64,000 bases of DNA, taken from contig JAPOXR010000049.1 of the NCBI GenBank assembly GCA_026706985.1, positions 1 through 64,000 on the forward strand. The letters are read 5' to 3'. The translations under genes and the position numbers were made by a program. Positions 19,357 through 31,259 of this stretch are shown here, piece by piece; the stretch's first letter is position 1, and every line of letters starts with the position of its first letter. The notes beneath the pieces are model-generated. The model was given only the letters and a program-made list of their open reading frames with translations, made no database searches and was not told the DNA's origin. Origin of the DNA: Paracoccaceae bacterium (GTDB taxonomy: Bacteria; Pseudomonadota; Alphaproteobacteria; Rhodobacterales; Rhodobacteraceae).

Positions 19357-20774
19357 CATTGTGGCGGAGCAGTGACGCGGAACGCGCGTGCGGCGGCGTT
19401 TCCACCCGCGCCTGGGCGGCGACCGGAGTTTCGATTGATACCCGCTCGCTGGCTGCGGGCGATCTGTTTGTGGCGCTGACCGACCGCAGAGATGGGCATG
19501 ACTTTCTTGCGCCGGCTTTCGAAGCCGGTGCCGCGGCTGGATTGGTCTCCCATATCCCGGAAACGGCACCGCCGGAGTTGCCGCTATTGGTTGTGCCGGA
19601 TGTGCTGCAGGCACTGGAGCGGCTTGGCGTCGCCGCCCGGCGCAGGATGAATGGCAAAATCATTGCTGTCACCGGTTCCGTGGGAAAGACTTCGACCAAG
19701 GAAATGCTGCGTCTGGTACTGTCGCGGCAAGGGCGGACACATGCCGCCGAACACAGCTACAACAATCATTGGGGCGTGCCGCTGACGCTGGCGCGTATGC
19801 CACCCGACACGGAATATGCGGTGATTGAGATCGGCATGAGTCACGCCGGTGAAATCGAGCCGTTGAGCCGACTCGTGCGACCGGATATCGGCATGATCAC
19901 TGAAATCGCGCCGGCGCATCTAGCCGCATTCGATTCGATTGCGGAGATCGCGGAGGAAAAAGCCGCCATTTTCGCCGGAATGGATCCCGGCGGCTGTGCG
20001 GTATTGAATGCCGATACCGAAATGTTCGGGATTCTACGGGCGGGTGCGAAGCGTGCGCAGGCGCATATCGTGACTTTTGGTGGAAACGCCTCGGCCCGGT
20101 TCCGGCTCGAAGAGGCACGAATGACGGAGAATGGGACGGTTATTCGATTTTCCGGCGATGCCGGGCCTCAATGCGCTATGCTGGGCACGCATGGCGACCA
20201 CTTTGCCCGCAACGCCGTCGGTGTGTTCGCTGCAGTTTCGGCCTTGGAGGCGGATGTGACAATCGCTTCATTGGATATCCGGCATTGGACACCGCCTCCC
20301 GGACGCGGTGCCGAGAGCGAAATCATCCTTGATGAGGAGAAACCACCGCTGCGCCTGATTGACGACGCTTTCAACGCGAATCCGGCCTCGCTCCAGGCAG
20401 CGCTCGAGTTGCTGGCGGCGAGGCCGGCAGCCGGCAGCGATGGAACGCAACGCAAAATCGCCATTCTCGGCGACATGCTGGAACTCGGCAGCGGTGAAGC
20501 CGTCATGCACCGGGATGTCGCGGCACTGCCGGCGATCGGATATTTGACCAAACTGCACTGTGCCGGAGCATTGATGCGCCACCTCTATGACCGGCTTCCG
20601 TCAGACCGCCGCGGCATCTGGCGCGCGACTTCGGATGAGCTGGCGGCGGAGGTGAAGCGGCTGGTGGCACCCGGCGATCTGATTCTTGTAAAGGGGTCGA
20701 AAAGTTCGCGTGTTTCGGTAATCGCGGACGCGATCCGTAGGCTTGGCATCGAAGCTCCGGAGGAGGTTGTGTGA
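19353..20774 (+). CDS. murF: UDP-N-acetylmuramoyl-tripeptide--D-alanyl-D-alanine ligase MurF
   Basis: IIAVTGSVGKTSTKEMLRLVL, NNHWGVPLTLARMP, IDDAFNANPASLQAALELL. Confidence 0.95.
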   Translation: MTLWRSSDAERACGGVSTRAWAATGVSIDTRSLAAGDLFVALTDRRDGHDFLAPAFEAGAAAGLVSHIPETAPPELPLLVVPDVLQALERLGVAARRRMNGKIIAVTGSVGKTSTKEMLRLVLSRQGRTHAAEHSYNNHWGVPLTLARMPPDTEYAVIEIGMSHAGEIEPLSRLVRPDIGMITEIAPAHLAAFDSIAEIAEEKAAIFAGMDPGGCAVLNADTEMFGILRAGAKRAQAHIVTFGGNASARFRLEEARMTENGTVIRFSGDAGPQCAMLGTHGDHFARNAVGVFAAVSALEADVTIASLDIRHWTPPPGRGAESEIILDEEKPPLRLIDDAFNANPASLQAALELLAARPAAGSDGTQRKIAILGDMLELGSGEAVMHRDVAALPAIGYLTKLHCAGALMRHLYDRLPSDRRGIWRATSDELAAEVKRLVAPGDLILVKGSKSSRVSVIADAIRRLGIEAPEEVV

Positions 20775-21860
20775 ATGCTGTATCTGTTGACCGGCTATTC
20801 CGATGGCGGTGATTTTTTCAACCTGTTCCGTTATATCACATTCCGGGCCAGCGGTGCCTTGGTGACAGCCCTGCTGTTCGGATTTCTCTGCGGCCGGCCA
20901 TTGATCAATTTTCTCAAAAGATGGCAGCGGAACGGACAACCGATCCGGGAAGACGGCCCCGAGAGTCACCGCACCACAAAAGCGGGCACGCCGACCATGG
21001 GCGGTATCCTGATTCTCGGAGCTGTAGTGCTTTCCACATTGTTATGGGCGAAACCCGATAACCCCTATGTCTGGACCGTGTTGTTTGTGACACTTGCATT
21101 CGGATGCCTCGGCATAGCCGATGACTATAAGAAACTGTCCTCCGGCAGTTCCAAGGGTCTGACGGCAAGACTGCGTTTCGGCATCGGGCTGGCGATCGCA
21201 GCGATCGCTTCGGCAGCGGCATTGGGTGCGCACCCGCCGGAGCTGTCCGGTGCCCTCGCATTTCCAATCTTCAAGGATCTCCTGCTTGATCTGGGGATAT
21301 TCTTTGTACCGTTCGCTATGATTGTCATCGTTGGATCCGCCAATGCGGTCAATCTGACCGACGGATTGGACGGGCTCGCAATCATGCCGGTCATGATCGC
21401 CGCCAGTGCGCTCGGCATTATCGCCTATACCGTCGGCCGGGCGGATTTCACCGAATATCTGGATGTGCACTACGTGCCGGGAACCGGAGAATTGCTGATA
21501 TTCGCAGCTGGCCTGATCGGCGGTGGCCTCGGATTTCTCTGGTATAATGCGCCTCCGGCTGCCGTCTTCATGGGAGATACCGGTTCGCTGGCGCTCGGAG
21601 GTGCCGTCGGCAGCATTGCGGTGGCCACCAAGCATGAGCTGGTGCATGCCATCATCGGCGGGATTTTCGTCGTTGAGGCGTTGAGTGTGATTATTCAGGT
21701 GCTTTATTTCAAGGCGACCGGCAAACGGGTGTTTCTGATGGCGCCGATTCATCATCATTTTGAAAAACGTGGCTGGGCAGAGCCGCAGATCGTCATTCGC
21801 TTCTGGATCATCGCGCTGATTCTGGCTCTGGTGGGCCTGTCGACGCTGAAAGTCCGGTAA
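20775..21860 (+). CDS. mraY: Phospho-N-acetylmuramoyl-pentapeptide-transferase MraY
   Basis: [60 protein letters not shown]. Confidence 0.97.
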   Translation: MLYLLTGYSDGGDFFNLFRYITFRASGALVTALLFGFLCGRPLINFLKRWQRNGQPIREDGPESHRTTKAGTPTMGGILILGAVVLSTLLWAKPDNPYVWTVLFVTLAFGCLGIADDYKKLSSGSSKGLTARLRFGIGLAIAAIASAAALGAHPPELSGALAFPIFKDLLLDLGIFFVPFAMIVIVGSANAVNLTDGLDGLAIMPVMIAASALGIIAYTVGRADFTEYLDVHYVPGTGELLIFAAGLIGGGLGFLWYNAPPAAVFMGDTGSLALGGAVGSIAVATKHELVHAIIGGIFVVEALSVIIQVLYFKATGKRVFLMAPIHHHFEKRGWAEPQIVIRFWIIALILALVGLSTLKVR

Positions 21861-21861
21861 G

Positions 21862-23220
21862 ATGCCCGGCTTCTCCGGATTTCGGTATGCGGTGCTGGGA
21901 TTGGGCAGATCCGGTCTGGCGACATGCCGGATGCTGGCCGGGTCCGGTGCGGAAGTGCTGGCTTGGGACGAATCCGCTGAGGCGCGGGACAGGGCGGCCG
22001 GCACGGGTGTCACCCTTTGCGATCTTTCGCCGCCCTTTGCCTGGGACGATGTCCACGCATTGATCGTATCGCCGGGAATTCCACATCTCTATCCCAAGCC
22101 CAATGCCATTGTTGCCGCCGCGATGCGTGCCGGGGTGCGGCTCGACAATGATGTCGGTCTGTTCTTCACCGCCCACGGTGCCTGTGCCTCGCCGCCGACT
22201 GTGATCGCGGTCACGGGTTCCAACGGCAAATCGACGACAGCTTCTCTCATCAATCACACACTCACTGTAAGCGGCCGGTCCTCGGTGCTGATCGGAAATA
22301 TCGGCCGGGCTGTATTTGACAGGGATGATTCCACCGCCGGCGAATTCCTGGTGGTGGAGATTTCCTCCTATCAGGCGGAACTTGCGCGTTGTCTGGAGCC
22401 GGATGTGGCGGTGTTTCTGAACCTGACACCGGATCATCTGGATCGGCATGGCGGACAGGGTGGGTATTTCGCTGCCAAGTGCCGGCTTTTCGCCGGCAGA
22501 AAACTGCGCATGGCGGTGATCGGTGTCGACGAAGAGGAGGGGTGTTATCTTGCCTCCCGCATTCCTCCCGACCGGCTGGTCCGCATCTCGGCACAGAGGG
22601 ATCTCTCGCAACATGGCGACGCGGTGTTCATGTCCGATGGCCGTTTGGTCAGTGGAACGGAAGTGGTCTGTGATCTCGGCGCAATGCGCGGACTTTCGGG
22701 ATCGCATAATCAGCAGAATGCGTGTGCCGCCTTTGCCGCACTCCGCGCCGCCGGGCTTACACTGGATCAGATCACTGCCGGCCTGGAGTCTTTTCCCGGT
22801 TTGCGTCACCGCAGTCAGATCGTCGCCGAGCACAATGGAATTCTGTTTGTGAATGACTCCAAGGCCACGAACGCAGAGAGTGCCGGCAAGGCACTCGAAG
22901 GTCACAGGAATATCCGGTGGATCGCCGGTGGATTGGGCAAGGAGGGCGGCATCGGCGGGCTGGCTGGGCAGATGGGCAATGTCCGCAAAGCCTATCTGAT
23001 CGGCCATTCGGGTCGTGAATTCGCCCTGCAGCTGGGATCGCTGCCGCATATGCTCTGCGAAACAATGCCGTCGGCGGTGGCTTCGGCGGTTGCCGATGCC
23101 AGACCCGGCGACACGGTATTGCTGGCGCCGGCGGCGGCGAGTTTCGATCAGTACCCCGATTTTGAGGTGCGCGGTGACCATTTCATAGACGAAGTGGAGC
23201 GTTGCCTGAAGAAGGGATAA
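21862..23220 (+). CDS. murD: UDP-N-acetylmuramoylalanine--D-glutamate ligase MurD
   Basis: YAVLGLGRSGLATCRML, VIAVTGSNGKSTTASLINH, NLTPDHLDRHG, FVNDSKATNAES, LLAPAAASFDQYPDFEVRGDHF. Confidence 0.96.
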   Translation: MPGFSGFRYAVLGLGRSGLATCRMLAGSGAEVLAWDESAEARDRAAGTGVTLCDLSPPFAWDDVHALIVSPGIPHLYPKPNAIVAAAMRAGVRLDNDVGLFFTAHGACASPPTVIAVTGSNGKSTTASLINHTLTVSGRSSVLIGNIGRAVFDRDDSTAGEFLVVEISSYQAELARCLEPDVAVFLNLTPDHLDRHGGQGGYFAAKCRLFAGRKLRMAVIGVDEEEGCYLASRIPPDRLVRISAQRDLSQHGDAVFMSDGRLVSGTEVVCDLGAMRGLSGSHNQQNACAAFAALRAAGLTLDQITAGLESFPGLRHRSQIVAEHNGILFVNDSKATNAESAGKALEGHRNIRWIAGGLGKEGGIGGLAGQMGNVRKAYLIGHSGREFALQLGSLPHMLCETMPSAVASAVADARPGDTVLLAPAAASFDQYPDFEVRGDHFIDEVERCLKKG

Positions 23221-23353
23221 CCGCGGATTCCGGGGCGCGTGCATTCTTTTGATCAATTATTTCAGCTGACATCTTTTGCACCGGCAGAGAATTTGCTAAA
23301 CTCCCGGGAAATTCGACCGTCAAGAGTCGACATATCGAGCAGATTGCAGAGCA

Positions 23354-24532
23354 ATGACCGAGATCATTCATGGTTCCGCCTATTCCCGGACGTGGGAGCC
23401 AATTCTTTCCCGTTGGCTGCGCACAGTCGATCGTGGACTGATTGTCTCGGTCTTTGTGCTTTATCTTCTTGGCCTGTTGCTCTGCTTTGCGGCGACTCCG
23501 CATATTGCCGACCGGATGGAGTTGGACCAGTTTCATTTTGTCTACAGGCAGGCGGCATTCGGGCTGATCGCAATCGTGGTGATGCTGGCAATTTCCGCGC
23601 TGTCAACGGATTCGGCGCGGCGCGTCGGGGTGGTGGTTTTCGGGATGGCCTTCATCGGCCTGTTGCTGTTGCCCATCTTGGGAACCGATTACGGCAAAGG
23701 AGCCGTGCGTTGGTTTTCGCTGCCGTTCGGTTCGTTGCAGCCATCTGAATTTCTGAAGCCGGGATTCGTCATTGTGGCCGCCTGGTTTATTGCCGGCTCA
23801 AAGCAGGCAGCCGGGCCACCCGGCAAACGCTTGTCGCTGGGACTGGCGGTGCTGTTGGTGATGTTGTTGGCAATGCAGCCGGATTTCGGGCAGGCAAGCC
23901 TGATTATTTTTGGTTGGTCTGTGCTCTACTTCATGTCCGGCGCGGCGGTTTTTCCGCTCGTCGGTATTGCCGCTGCAGTGGTTGCCGCGGGCGTGCTGTT
24001 CTACAACACGTCGGAGCATTTCGCCCGCCGCATTTCCAATTATGTGAGCGGCGAGATTGGTTCCAATTCGCAGCTCGCAATCGCGATGAACGCCATTCAG
24101 GAAGGCGGTTTCTTCGGCGTCGGCGTCGGCGAAGGCACGGTGAAGCGGATCCTGCCGGATGCGCATACCGATTTTGTCGTCGCCGTGGCAGCCGAGGAGT
24201 ATGGGTTTGGACTGGTGTTGATCTTGATCGGCATCTACTGCTTCATCTGCATGCGCGCCTTCCTGCTCTCGGGGCGTGCCACCGATCCTTTCATCAGGCT
24301 GGCAGGAAATGGTCTCGCGGCGATGTTCGGCGTGCAGGCCTTCATCCATATTGCGGTATCCGCAGGTCTGCTGCCGGCCAAGGGATTGACGCTGCCCTTT
24401 ATCTCCTATGGCGGTTCATCCATGATTTCCATCGCTGTCGGCCTCGGCATGCTGTTGGCTTTCACCCGCAATGCGTCCGCCGACAGCGAAGAAGAAGACC
24501 GGCGCGGGCGATCCGTGTTTTTTGACGAATGA
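23354..24532 (+). CDS. ftsW: Peptidoglycan glycosyltransferase FtsW
   Basis: SEDS-family topology; GSLQPSEFLKPGFVIVAAW, MQPDFGQASLI, LTLPFISYGGSSMIS. Confidence 0.95.
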   Translation: MTEIIHGSAYSRTWEPILSRWLRTVDRGLIVSVFVLYLLGLLLCFAATPHIADRMELDQFHFVYRQAAFGLIAIVVMLAISALSTDSARRVGVVVFGMAFIGLLLLPILGTDYGKGAVRWFSLPFGSLQPSEFLKPGFVIVAAWFIAGSKQAAGPPGKRLSLGLAVLLVMLLAMQPDFGQASLIIFGWSVLYFMSGAAVFPLVGIAAAVVAAGVLFYNTSEHFARRISNYVSGEIGSNSQLAIAMNAIQEGGFFGVGVGEGTVKRILPDAHTDFVVAVAAEEYGFGLVLILIGIYCFICMRAFLLSGRATDPFIRLAGNGLAAMFGVQAFIHIAVSAGLLPAKGLTLPFISYGGSSMISIAVGLGMLLAFTRNASADSEEEDRRGRSVFFDE

Positions 24533-25632
24533 ATTCCGCTCGGAGTCCGCTGCTCATTCTCGCAGCCGGCGGAACCGGCGGTCACATTTTTCCGGCTCAG
24601 GCTCTGGCGGAGGAAATGCTGTCGCGGGGTTGGCGGGTGTCACTATGGACCGATCATCGGGGCAAGCGGTTTCTGAAGAGATTTCCTGAAGGGGCGGAAA
24701 TCAGGCAGATTCCCACGGCGTCTTTCTCACAGGGGAGCGGCATTTCCCGATTCTTTGTGCCATTGAAGATTCTTGCCGGCATCCTGATTTCCTTGCTGCG
24801 GATACTCCGTGAGCGCCCGGCGGCGGTCGCCGGATTTGGCGGCTACCCAGCCTTTCCGCCACTGATCGCGGCATGGCTGGCGGGCAATCCGAGGCTGATT
24901 CATGAACAGAACGGGGTGCTTGGGAGGGTTAACAGGATCCTTGCCCGGCGGGTCGATCTTGTTGTCTGCGGTGCGGTGTCAACCCGATTGCCGGAAGGGG
25001 TGAAATCGGTGAACGCAGGCAATCCGGTCCGCGGCAGCATTCTTGGTCTGGCGGCTTCACCCTATGAATGGCCATCGGAAGGGACGGTGAACATCCTGGT
25101 TCTCGGAGGCAGTCAGGGCGCGAAGATACTGGATCAACTGGTACCCTCCGCAATGACGAAACTTCCACCGCATATCCGCGACCGGCTGCACATCACCCAG
25201 CAGGTCCGGGGTTGCCATAATCAAGCGGTTGAGCGTTATTACCAGGAATTCGGCGTCGCCTGCGAGATTGCGGCTTTTTTTGAAGATGTTCCGAAGCGTC
25301 TGGCTGCGGCGCATCTGGTGATCGCCAGAGCCGGTGCCTCGACGCTGGCAGAGATCGCTGTCATGGGCAGACCATCCTTGCTGATCCCCTTCGCGGCGGC
25401 GGCCAATAACCACCAGACCGCCAATGCCGAGAGTTTTGCAGATATCGGTGCAGCGATTTCTATCACTGAAGCCGATTCGACGGCGGAACGGCTCTCGGAA
25501 GCGGTGTTGAAGATGATTGCCGAGCCACAGGTGGCAATCAGGATGGCGGCGGCGGCGGCGGCGGCCGCACGCCCGAACGCCGCTGCCGATTTTGCCGATT
25601 CGGTCGAGGAAATCGCGGGCGGAAAATCATGA
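24529..25632 (+). CDS. murG: UDP-N-acetylglucosamine--N-acetylmuramyl-(pentapeptide) pyrophosphoryl-undecaprenol N-acetylglucosamine transferase MurG
   Basis: [64 protein letters not shown]. Confidence 0.96.
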   Translation: MNSARSPLLILAAGGTGGHIFPAQALAEEMLSRGWRVSLWTDHRGKRFLKRFPEGAEIRQIPTASFSQGSGISRFFVPLKILAGILISLLRILRERPAAVAGFGGYPAFPPLIAAWLAGNPRLIHEQNGVLGRVNRILARRVDLVVCGAVSTRLPEGVKSVNAGNPVRGSILGLAASPYEWPSEGTVNILVLGGSQGAKILDQLVPSAMTKLPPHIRDRLHITQQVRGCHNQAVERYYQEFGVACEIAAFFEDVPKRLAAAHLVIARAGASTLAEIAVMGRPSLLIPFAAAANNHQTANAESFADIGAAISITEADSTAERLSEAVLKMIAEPQVAIRMAAAAAAAARPNAAADFADSVEEIAGGKS

Positions 25633-27047
25633 ATCTCGGCCTTCCCACCAAGCTGCCGCAGCAGCAGTTGGGGTCGATACATTTTATCGGCATCGGCGGC
25701 ATTGGAATGTCCGGGATCGCTGAAGTTCTGATTAATCACGGTTATCAGGTGCAGGGGTCCGACATCGCGGCGACAAAACTCACGCAGCGGTTGGAGCTGC
25801 TGGGCGCACGGACCAGCATCGGTCACTCGGAAGCCAATATCGCCGATGCCGAGGTGGTGGTTGTCTCCTCCGCCATCAAATCCGCCAATCCGGAATTGCG
25901 GGAGGCGAGGCGGCGACGGCTGCCAATTGTCCGCCGTGCGGAGATGCTTGCCGAATTGATGCGGTTGAAGTCCAATATCGCGATTGCCGGGACGCATGGT
26001 AAGACCACGACGACCACAATCGTCGCGACGCTTTTGGATCAGGGTGGTTTCGACCCGACAGTGGTCAATGGCGGCATTATCCATGCCTATGAATCCAATG
26101 CCAGGCTGGGGGCTGGTGCATGGATGGTTGTGGAAGCGGATGAAAGCGACGGAACATTTGTCAAACTGCCGGCGACAATTGCCATCGTGACCAATATCGA
26201 TCCGGAGCATCTTGATCATTACGGCAGTTTCAAAAAACTCCGTCAGGCCTTCGACTCCTTTGTGTCTAACATCCCATTCTATGGCTTTGCGGTATGTTGC
26301 ATTGATCACCCCGAGGTGCGTTCGCTGGTGCAGCGGATCACCGACCGCAGAATCGTCACCTACGGGTTTGACTCCGATGCCGATATCCGCGCCACGGGTT
26401 TGAGCTTCGATGGCGGCAATTCACGATTCGATGTCATCTTCGGCGATGGCGGCAAGCCGATGCAGGACTGCTTTCTGCCGATGCCCGGGGAGCACAATGT
26501 GTCGAATGCGCTGGCAGCGATCGCTGTCGCCTCTCGGCTGGGGATGCCGGCGGCTGAAATCAAGCAGGCGCTTGCCGGCTTCGCCGGAGTGAACCGGCGC
26601 TTCACAAAGGTCGGTGAGGTCGATGGAGTCACCATTATTGACGATTACGCGCATCATCCGGTTGAAATTGCCGCTGTCCTGAAGGCTGCGCGTTCGGCAA
26701 CAGCGGGCAGGATCATCGCCATTCATCAACCACACCGTTTTACGCGGCTTTCCGACCTCTTTGACGATTTCTGCACCTGTTTTGACGGTGCCGACGCTGT
26801 CGCTATTGCCGATGTGTATGCCGCCGGAGAGAAAGCGATCCCGGGTGCGGACAGGGACGCGCTCGTGCTGGCACTGAACCGCCGTTCAGGCAGTCATGCC
26901 GTGGCGTTGGACGGGCCCGACTCTCTGGTAGAATTTGTGCGTCGGGAGGCCAGGCAGGGTGATTTTGTGGTCTGTCTCGGTGCCGGCTCGATTTCGGCAT
27001 GGGCCAATGGACTTCCGGAAGCGCTTCGGTCGGCAGATGCAGGCTGA
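25629..27047 (+). CDS. murC: UDP-N-acetylmuramate--L-alanine ligase MurC
   Basis: [79 protein letters not shown]. Confidence 0.97.
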   Translation: MNLGLPTKLPQQQLGSIHFIGIGGIGMSGIAEVLINHGYQVQGSDIAATKLTQRLELLGARTSIGHSEANIADAEVVVVSSAIKSANPELREARRRRLPIVRRAEMLAELMRLKSNIAIAGTHGKTTTTTIVATLLDQGGFDPTVVNGGIIHAYESNARLGAGAWMVVEADESDGTFVKLPATIAIVTNIDPEHLDHYGSFKKLRQAFDSFVSNIPFYGFAVCCIDHPEVRSLVQRITDRRIVTYGFDSDADIRATGLSFDGGNSRFDVIFGDGGKPMQDCFLPMPGEHNVSNALAAIAVASRLGMPAAEIKQALAGFAGVNRRFTKVGEVDGVTIIDDYAHHPVEIAAVLKAARSATAGRIIAIHQPHRFTRLSDLFDDFCTCFDGADAVAIADVYAAGEKAIPGADRDALVLALNRRSGSHAVALDGPDSLVEFVRREARQGDFVVCLGAGSISAWANGLPEALRSADAG

Positions 27048-28023
27048 TAAAATCTCGTTCGGGAAAAGGCTGCCGGAGTGCCGCGGCAATCTTCTGCGTG
27101 CAAGGAGTCTTGCCGATCTTACATGGCTGCGGACCGGCGGCCCGGCGGATTGGTTTTTTCAGCCGGCTGATCTGGATGATCTGAGTGGCTTTCTGCGTCA
27201 TCTGGATGCTGCGGTTCCCATTTTTGTCATGGGTGTCGGCTCTAATATTATTGTGCGTGACGGTGGCATTGCCGGCATCGTCATCAGACTCGGCGGCACC
27301 TTCTCGAAGATCAGTATTAAGGGTGGGCTGGTGCGGGTTGGCGCCGCGGCACTCGATTCCCGCGTCGCGATGCGGGCGGCGGAAGCCGGCTGTGACCTGA
27401 CATTTCTCAGAACAATTCCGGGAACAATCGGCGGGGCGGTACGCATGAATGCGGGCTGCTATGGATCGTATTTGGCCGATGTCTGCAGAGAGATTACCAT
27501 TGTATCACGTTCCGGCGAATGCAGCCGGATCATTACGGGAAAGGAGTTCTTCGGATACCGGTGCAGTCAGGTTCCGGAAGCTGCGGTCGTGGTTGAGGCA
27601 GTGCTGGAATGTGAACGCCGGGACCCGGAGAAGCTGAAGAGCCGGATGGCGGGGCAAATCGCGCAGCGCGACGCGTCGCAGCCGACCGGTGTCCGCACAG
27701 CCGGTTCCGCTTTCCGCAATCCGGTCGGCTACTCCTCAACCGGCGAGGCGGATGATGATCACAGTCTGAAGGCATGGAAGCTCATTGAAGATGCCGGATT
27801 GCGCCGGCGGAGAGTCGGTTCAGCGGCGATTTCAGAAAAACATTCCAATTTTCTGGTCAATCTGGGTGACGCAACTGCAACAGACGTTGAAGCGCTTGGT
27901 GAGTTGATCCGGAAAACGGTTCGGAAAAACTCTGGAATAACGCTAGAGTGGGAGATCATTCGGATCGGCAGAAAGGAAATCCCGGCAGGGGATTTGCCGG
28001 ATCGAAAAAACGGACAGCCATAA
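27037..28023 (+). CDS. murB: UDP-N-acetylmuramate dehydrogenase MurB
   Basis: [60 protein letters not shown]; start 27007 or 27037. Confidence 0.94.
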   Translation: MQADKISFGKRLPECRGNLLRARSLADLTWLRTGGPADWFFQPADLDDLSGFLRHLDAAVPIFVMGVGSNIIVRDGGIAGIVIRLGGTFSKISIKGGLVRVGAAALDSRVAMRAAEAGCDLTFLRTIPGTIGGAVRMNAGCYGSYLADVCREITIVSRSGECSRIITGKEFFGYRCSQVPEAAVVVEAVLECERRDPEKLKSRMAGQIAQRDASQPTGVRTAGSAFRNPVGYSSTGEADDDHSLKAWKLIEDAGLRRRRVGSAAISEKHSNFLVNLGDATATDVEALGELIRKTVRKNSGITLEWEIIRIGRKEIPAGDLPDRKNGQP

Positions 28024-28048
28024 AGTCCGGGTTAATGCGGAGCAGGGC

Positions 28049-28966
28049 ATGTCGGGCAGGACAGCCAAACGCATCGCGGTGTTGAAAGGTGGTCCCTCAT
28101 CGGAACGCGAAGTTTCGTTGGTATCGGGACAGATGTGCGGCACCGCGCTGCGTGATGAGGGATTTGAGGTCGTAGAGGTCGATGTCGATCTCGGCCTGGC
28201 TGAAAAGCTGAAAGAAATTCAACCCGATGCCGTGTTCAATGCGCTGCACGGACGATGGGGGGAAGATGGCTGCGTTCAGGGCATCCTGGAATTGCTGCGC
28301 ATTCCCTACACGCATTCAGGGGTCGCGTCCTCTGCCATGGCCATGGACAAGCAAATCACGAAAGGGCTGGTTTACAAAACCGGCGGTGTGCCGACGCCGG
28401 GTTACCGGATTTTGCCGATTGCCGAATGTTCAGGTCAGCATCCGATGCGGCCACCCTATGTGCTCAAACCGCTGAATGAGGGTTCTTCGGTCGGAGTCGT
28501 CATTGTCGGCGAGGGTGACGCAGTTCCGGCATTTGCGGATGGCGATGTGGGGAACCGGATCCTGGTGGAGGAATATGTTCCAGGGCGCGAATTGACGGTG
28601 ACAGTGCATTTGGGCAGGGCGCTGACGGTAACTGAAATTGTTACCGACAATTGGTATGATTACGCGGCAAAATACGAACCTGGCGGATCACGGCACTTGG
28701 TTCCGGCAGAGATTCCGGGCCCGGTATCCGCCGCCTGCATGGTGTATGCCGAGACAGCACACCGGTTACTCGGCTGCAGGGGTATCAGCCGCACGGATTT
28801 TCGCTGGGATGACAGATCGGGCGTTGACGGATTGTTTGCCCTCGAAACCAATACCCAGCCGGGTATGACACCGACATCGCTATCGCCCGAACAGGCCGGA
28901 CATTGCGGAATTTCCTTCGCTGTTTTGTGCAGGCAACTGATCGAGGACGCCTCATGCCGCAGATAG
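28049..28966 (+). CDS. ddl: D-alanine--D-alanine ligase
   Basis: IAVLKGGPSSEREVSLVSG, MDKQITKGLVYKTGGVPTPGYR, LETNTQPGMTPTSLSPEQA. Confidence 0.95.
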   Translation: MSGRTAKRIAVLKGGPSSEREVSLVSGQMCGTALRDEGFEVVEVDVDLGLAEKLKEIQPDAVFNALHGRWGEDGCVQGILELLRIPYTHSGVASSAMAMDKQITKGLVYKTGGVPTPGYRILPIAECSGQHPMRPPYVLKPLNEGSSVGVVIVGEGDAVPAFADGDVGNRILVEEYVPGRELTVTVHLGRALTVTEIVTDNWYDYAAKYEPGGSRHLVPAEIPGPVSAACMVYAETAHRLLGCRGISRTDFRWDDRSGVDGLFALETNTQPGMTPTSLSPEQAGHCGISFAVLCRQLIEDASCRR

Positions 28967-29820
28967 CGACCATGCTGCGCCGAATCATACCGACCACGGT
29001 GATATTCCGTTTGCAGCGGATTCTGCTGACCTGGCATTGGCGACGGTTGTTCTTTTATGTCCTTCCGATGGCAGTGGTCGCGATTGCGGGATATGGTTTG
29101 CTGATTTCCAAGGGCAACGGTATCCGGTTGTTCAATCAAGGCCTCGCCGCTTTTCAGCAGGCGGTCCACACCGAGCAGAGCAGAATTCACGGGTTTCAGG
29201 TACACGCCACTTCGGAACATTTGGAAGCGGAAATCGCGGCCTTGGTAAGTCTCGATTTTCCGGCTGATATCTTTTCCATCGATGCGGAATCATTGCTGCG
29301 AACTATCGAGGCACTGCCCGCTGTTGTCAGTGCTGATGTAAAGATTCAGCCGGGCGGTAGCCTTGTCATAACCGCAGTCGGACGCAGACCGGTGGCGGTT
29401 TGGCGCAATGGCGAACGACTCTCGCTGCTGGATGGCGACGGCATTGCTCTTGTGCAGTCGGTCGACCGGAAGGACTATATCGATTTGCCGCTTGTCGCCG
29501 GAGGAGGTGCCATCGGTTCGATACCTGAGGCGGTTCAACTCTACCATGCGCTGGAGGAACTTCAGGATTCCCTGCAGGGGTTGCTGCGGGTCGGCAACCG
29601 GCGTTGGGATTTGATCCTCGACGGCGGCAGGCGGGTGCTGCTGCCGGAGAAAGACCCCGTGCGTGCGGTCAATCGACTGATGTTCTTGAACCGGTCAGAC
29701 GCATTGCTGCAGCGTCAGTTGCGGCTTGTCGACCTGCGTGACCCGGGCCTGACCATTGTGCGTCTGACCGATTCATCGCTGCAGCTTCTGAAACCTTCGC
29801 TGCAGGATAACGATCTCTGA
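28954..29820 (+). CDS. ftsQ: Cell division protein FtsQ
   Basis: Single N-terminal TM then POTRA-like region (FPADIFSIDAESLLRTIEALPAVVSADVKIQPGGSLVITAVGRRPVAVWRNG) between ddl and ftsA. Confidence 0.9.
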   Translation: MPQIATMLRRIIPTTVIFRLQRILLTWHWRRLFFYVLPMAVVAIAGYGLLISKGNGIRLFNQGLAAFQQAVHTEQSRIHGFQVHATSEHLEAEIAALVSLDFPADIFSIDAESLLRTIEALPAVVSADVKIQPGGSLVITAVGRRPVAVWRNGERLSLLDGDGIALVQSVDRKDYIDLPLVAGGGAIGSIPEAVQLYHALEELQDSLQGLLRVGNRRWDLILDGGRRVLLPEKDPVRAVNRLMFLNRSDALLQRQLRLVDLRDPGLTIVRLTDSSLQLLKPSLQDNDL

Positions 29821-31145
29821 TGACCATAGATCCGATCGTTCAAAAGCGTGTCATGCGTGCCAACCGGCGTGAAGCCTGGCAGCGTGGCGTGGCGGCAGTC
29901 GTCGATCTTGGCACTTCGAAGACGTCCTGTGCGATTTTGGAATTCGAGCCGGGTCTGCCGGAACGGGCAGTGGAAAATCGAAATATCCCTTCCGCACTCT
30001 CAAGCTATAAGGTCATCGGTTATGCGACGACGCGCTCAAATGGTGTGTCGCGCGGCGAGATTCGGGATATCGGCAAACAGACAGACACGCTCCGTCTGGT
30101 CCTGTCCAAGGCGCAGCGAATGGCAAGGAAGAGCGTCAACCACCTGTTTGTCTGTCTGTCCGGCGGAGGGCCGCAGCCGTTTCATGTCTTCGGTGATGTG
30201 CGCCTGCGTGGTGACCATGTGACTGAACGCGATATCGCTGAAGCGCTCTATAATTGTGAGGTTCCCGATCCCGGACATGGGCGTGAATTCATGCATGCGC
30301 ATTTGATCAATTTTGCCGTCGATCATCAAACCGGTCTGCATGACCCCAGAGGCAAGGCGGGGAACCGTGTTTCCGTAGATATGCACCTCACCTCCTGCAA
30401 CAGCCGTACAATGTCGAATGCGGTCAGCTGTATCGAGGATTGCGGCTTGACCGTGTCCGGTGTCGCATCATCCGCCTATGTATCCGGATTGTCCACGCTC
30501 GTGGCGGAAGAGCAGGAGACCGGTTCCGCATGCATTGATATCGGCGCCGGCGTCACCAACATCGTGGTCTTTTTCAAAAACCACCTGGTGCATGTGTCGA
30601 CGCTGAATTTGGGCGGCGACGACATTACCGCCGAGATCGAGAATATGTTCTCTATTCCGAAACACGAGGCGGAAAGACTGAAGACTGTCCAGGGCAGCGT
30701 CATGAACACGAACCGGGATACCCGGACTTATTGTGAATTCAGGCGTGGCGACAATTCGGTCGGTCGAATTACCTGCTCCGAACTCATCCGTGTGATCAGA
30801 CCCTGCGTCGAGGAAATCCTGGATCGCGTGGCGGCTTCCCTCAATAGCGCCGGTTTTCCCGATGTGCCCGGTAACAGTATTGTTTTGACAGGAGGCTGTA
30901 TCGATACGCTGGATCTGGAGGAATTGGCCAAGCAGATGTTGGGACAGCAGACCCGCTTCGGCCGGCCGCTCCGGCTGCGCGGTTTGCCACAGGCCATGAC
31001 CGGCCCGCAATATTCGTCACTGGTCGGGCTCTGTCTGCATGCGGTGTTGCCGCAGGATGAATATTGGGATTTTCCTGATGTGCAGACCGAAATTGAAAAA
31101 AATGTCCTGGATCGAACATTCCGCTGGATGGCACGCAACTGGTAA
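29820..31145 (+). CDS. ftsA: Cell division protein FtsA
   Basis: AAVVDLGTSKTSCAILEFE, ACIDIGAGVTNIVVFFKNHLVHVSTLNLGGDDITAEIE. Confidence 0.95.
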   Translation: MTIDPIVQKRVMRANRREAWQRGVAAVVDLGTSKTSCAILEFEPGLPERAVENRNIPSALSSYKVIGYATTRSNGVSRGEIRDIGKQTDTLRLVLSKAQRMARKSVNHLFVCLSGGGPQPFHVFGDVRLRGDHVTERDIAEALYNCEVPDPGHGREFMHAHLINFAVDHQTGLHDPRGKAGNRVSVDMHLTSCNSRTMSNAVSCIEDCGLTVSGVASSAYVSGLSTLVAEEQETGSACIDIGAGVTNIVVFFKNHLVHVSTLNLGGDDITAEIENMFSIPKHEAERLKTVQGSVMNTNRDTRTYCEFRRGDNSVGRITCSELIRVIRPCVEEILDRVAASLNSAGFPDVPGNSIVLTGGCIDTLDLEELAKQMLGQQTRFGRPLRLRGLPQAMTGPQYSSLVGLCLHAVLPQDEYWDFPDVQTEIEKNVLDRTFRWMARNW

Positions 31146-31224
31146 CCGGCGAATCGGCAACAATTCTAAAGTTTTTTCATGTTTTTTGATGCTTTCCCCG
31201 AATCAATAGCTTAGAATACGTTTT

Positions 31225-31259
31225 GGCACCGAAAATAAGAAAAAACCGAACTCGGTGCC
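31225..31259 (+). promoter_or_regulatory. Stem-loop in ftsA-ftsZ intergenic leader
   Basis: Perfect 8-bp inverted repeat GGCACCGA ... TCGGTGCC with a 19-nt A-rich loop, ending 25 nt before the ftsZ ATG. Confidence 0.5.

Noticed and set aside
18400-19614. 404-aa ORF on the - strand opposite murE/murF
   Set aside because: Shadow ORF antisense to well-supported genes
21808-23256. 482-aa ORF on the - strand opposite murD
   Set aside because: Fully antisense to a clear murD; composition reflects the complementary strand of a GC-rich gene and no recognisable domain is seen
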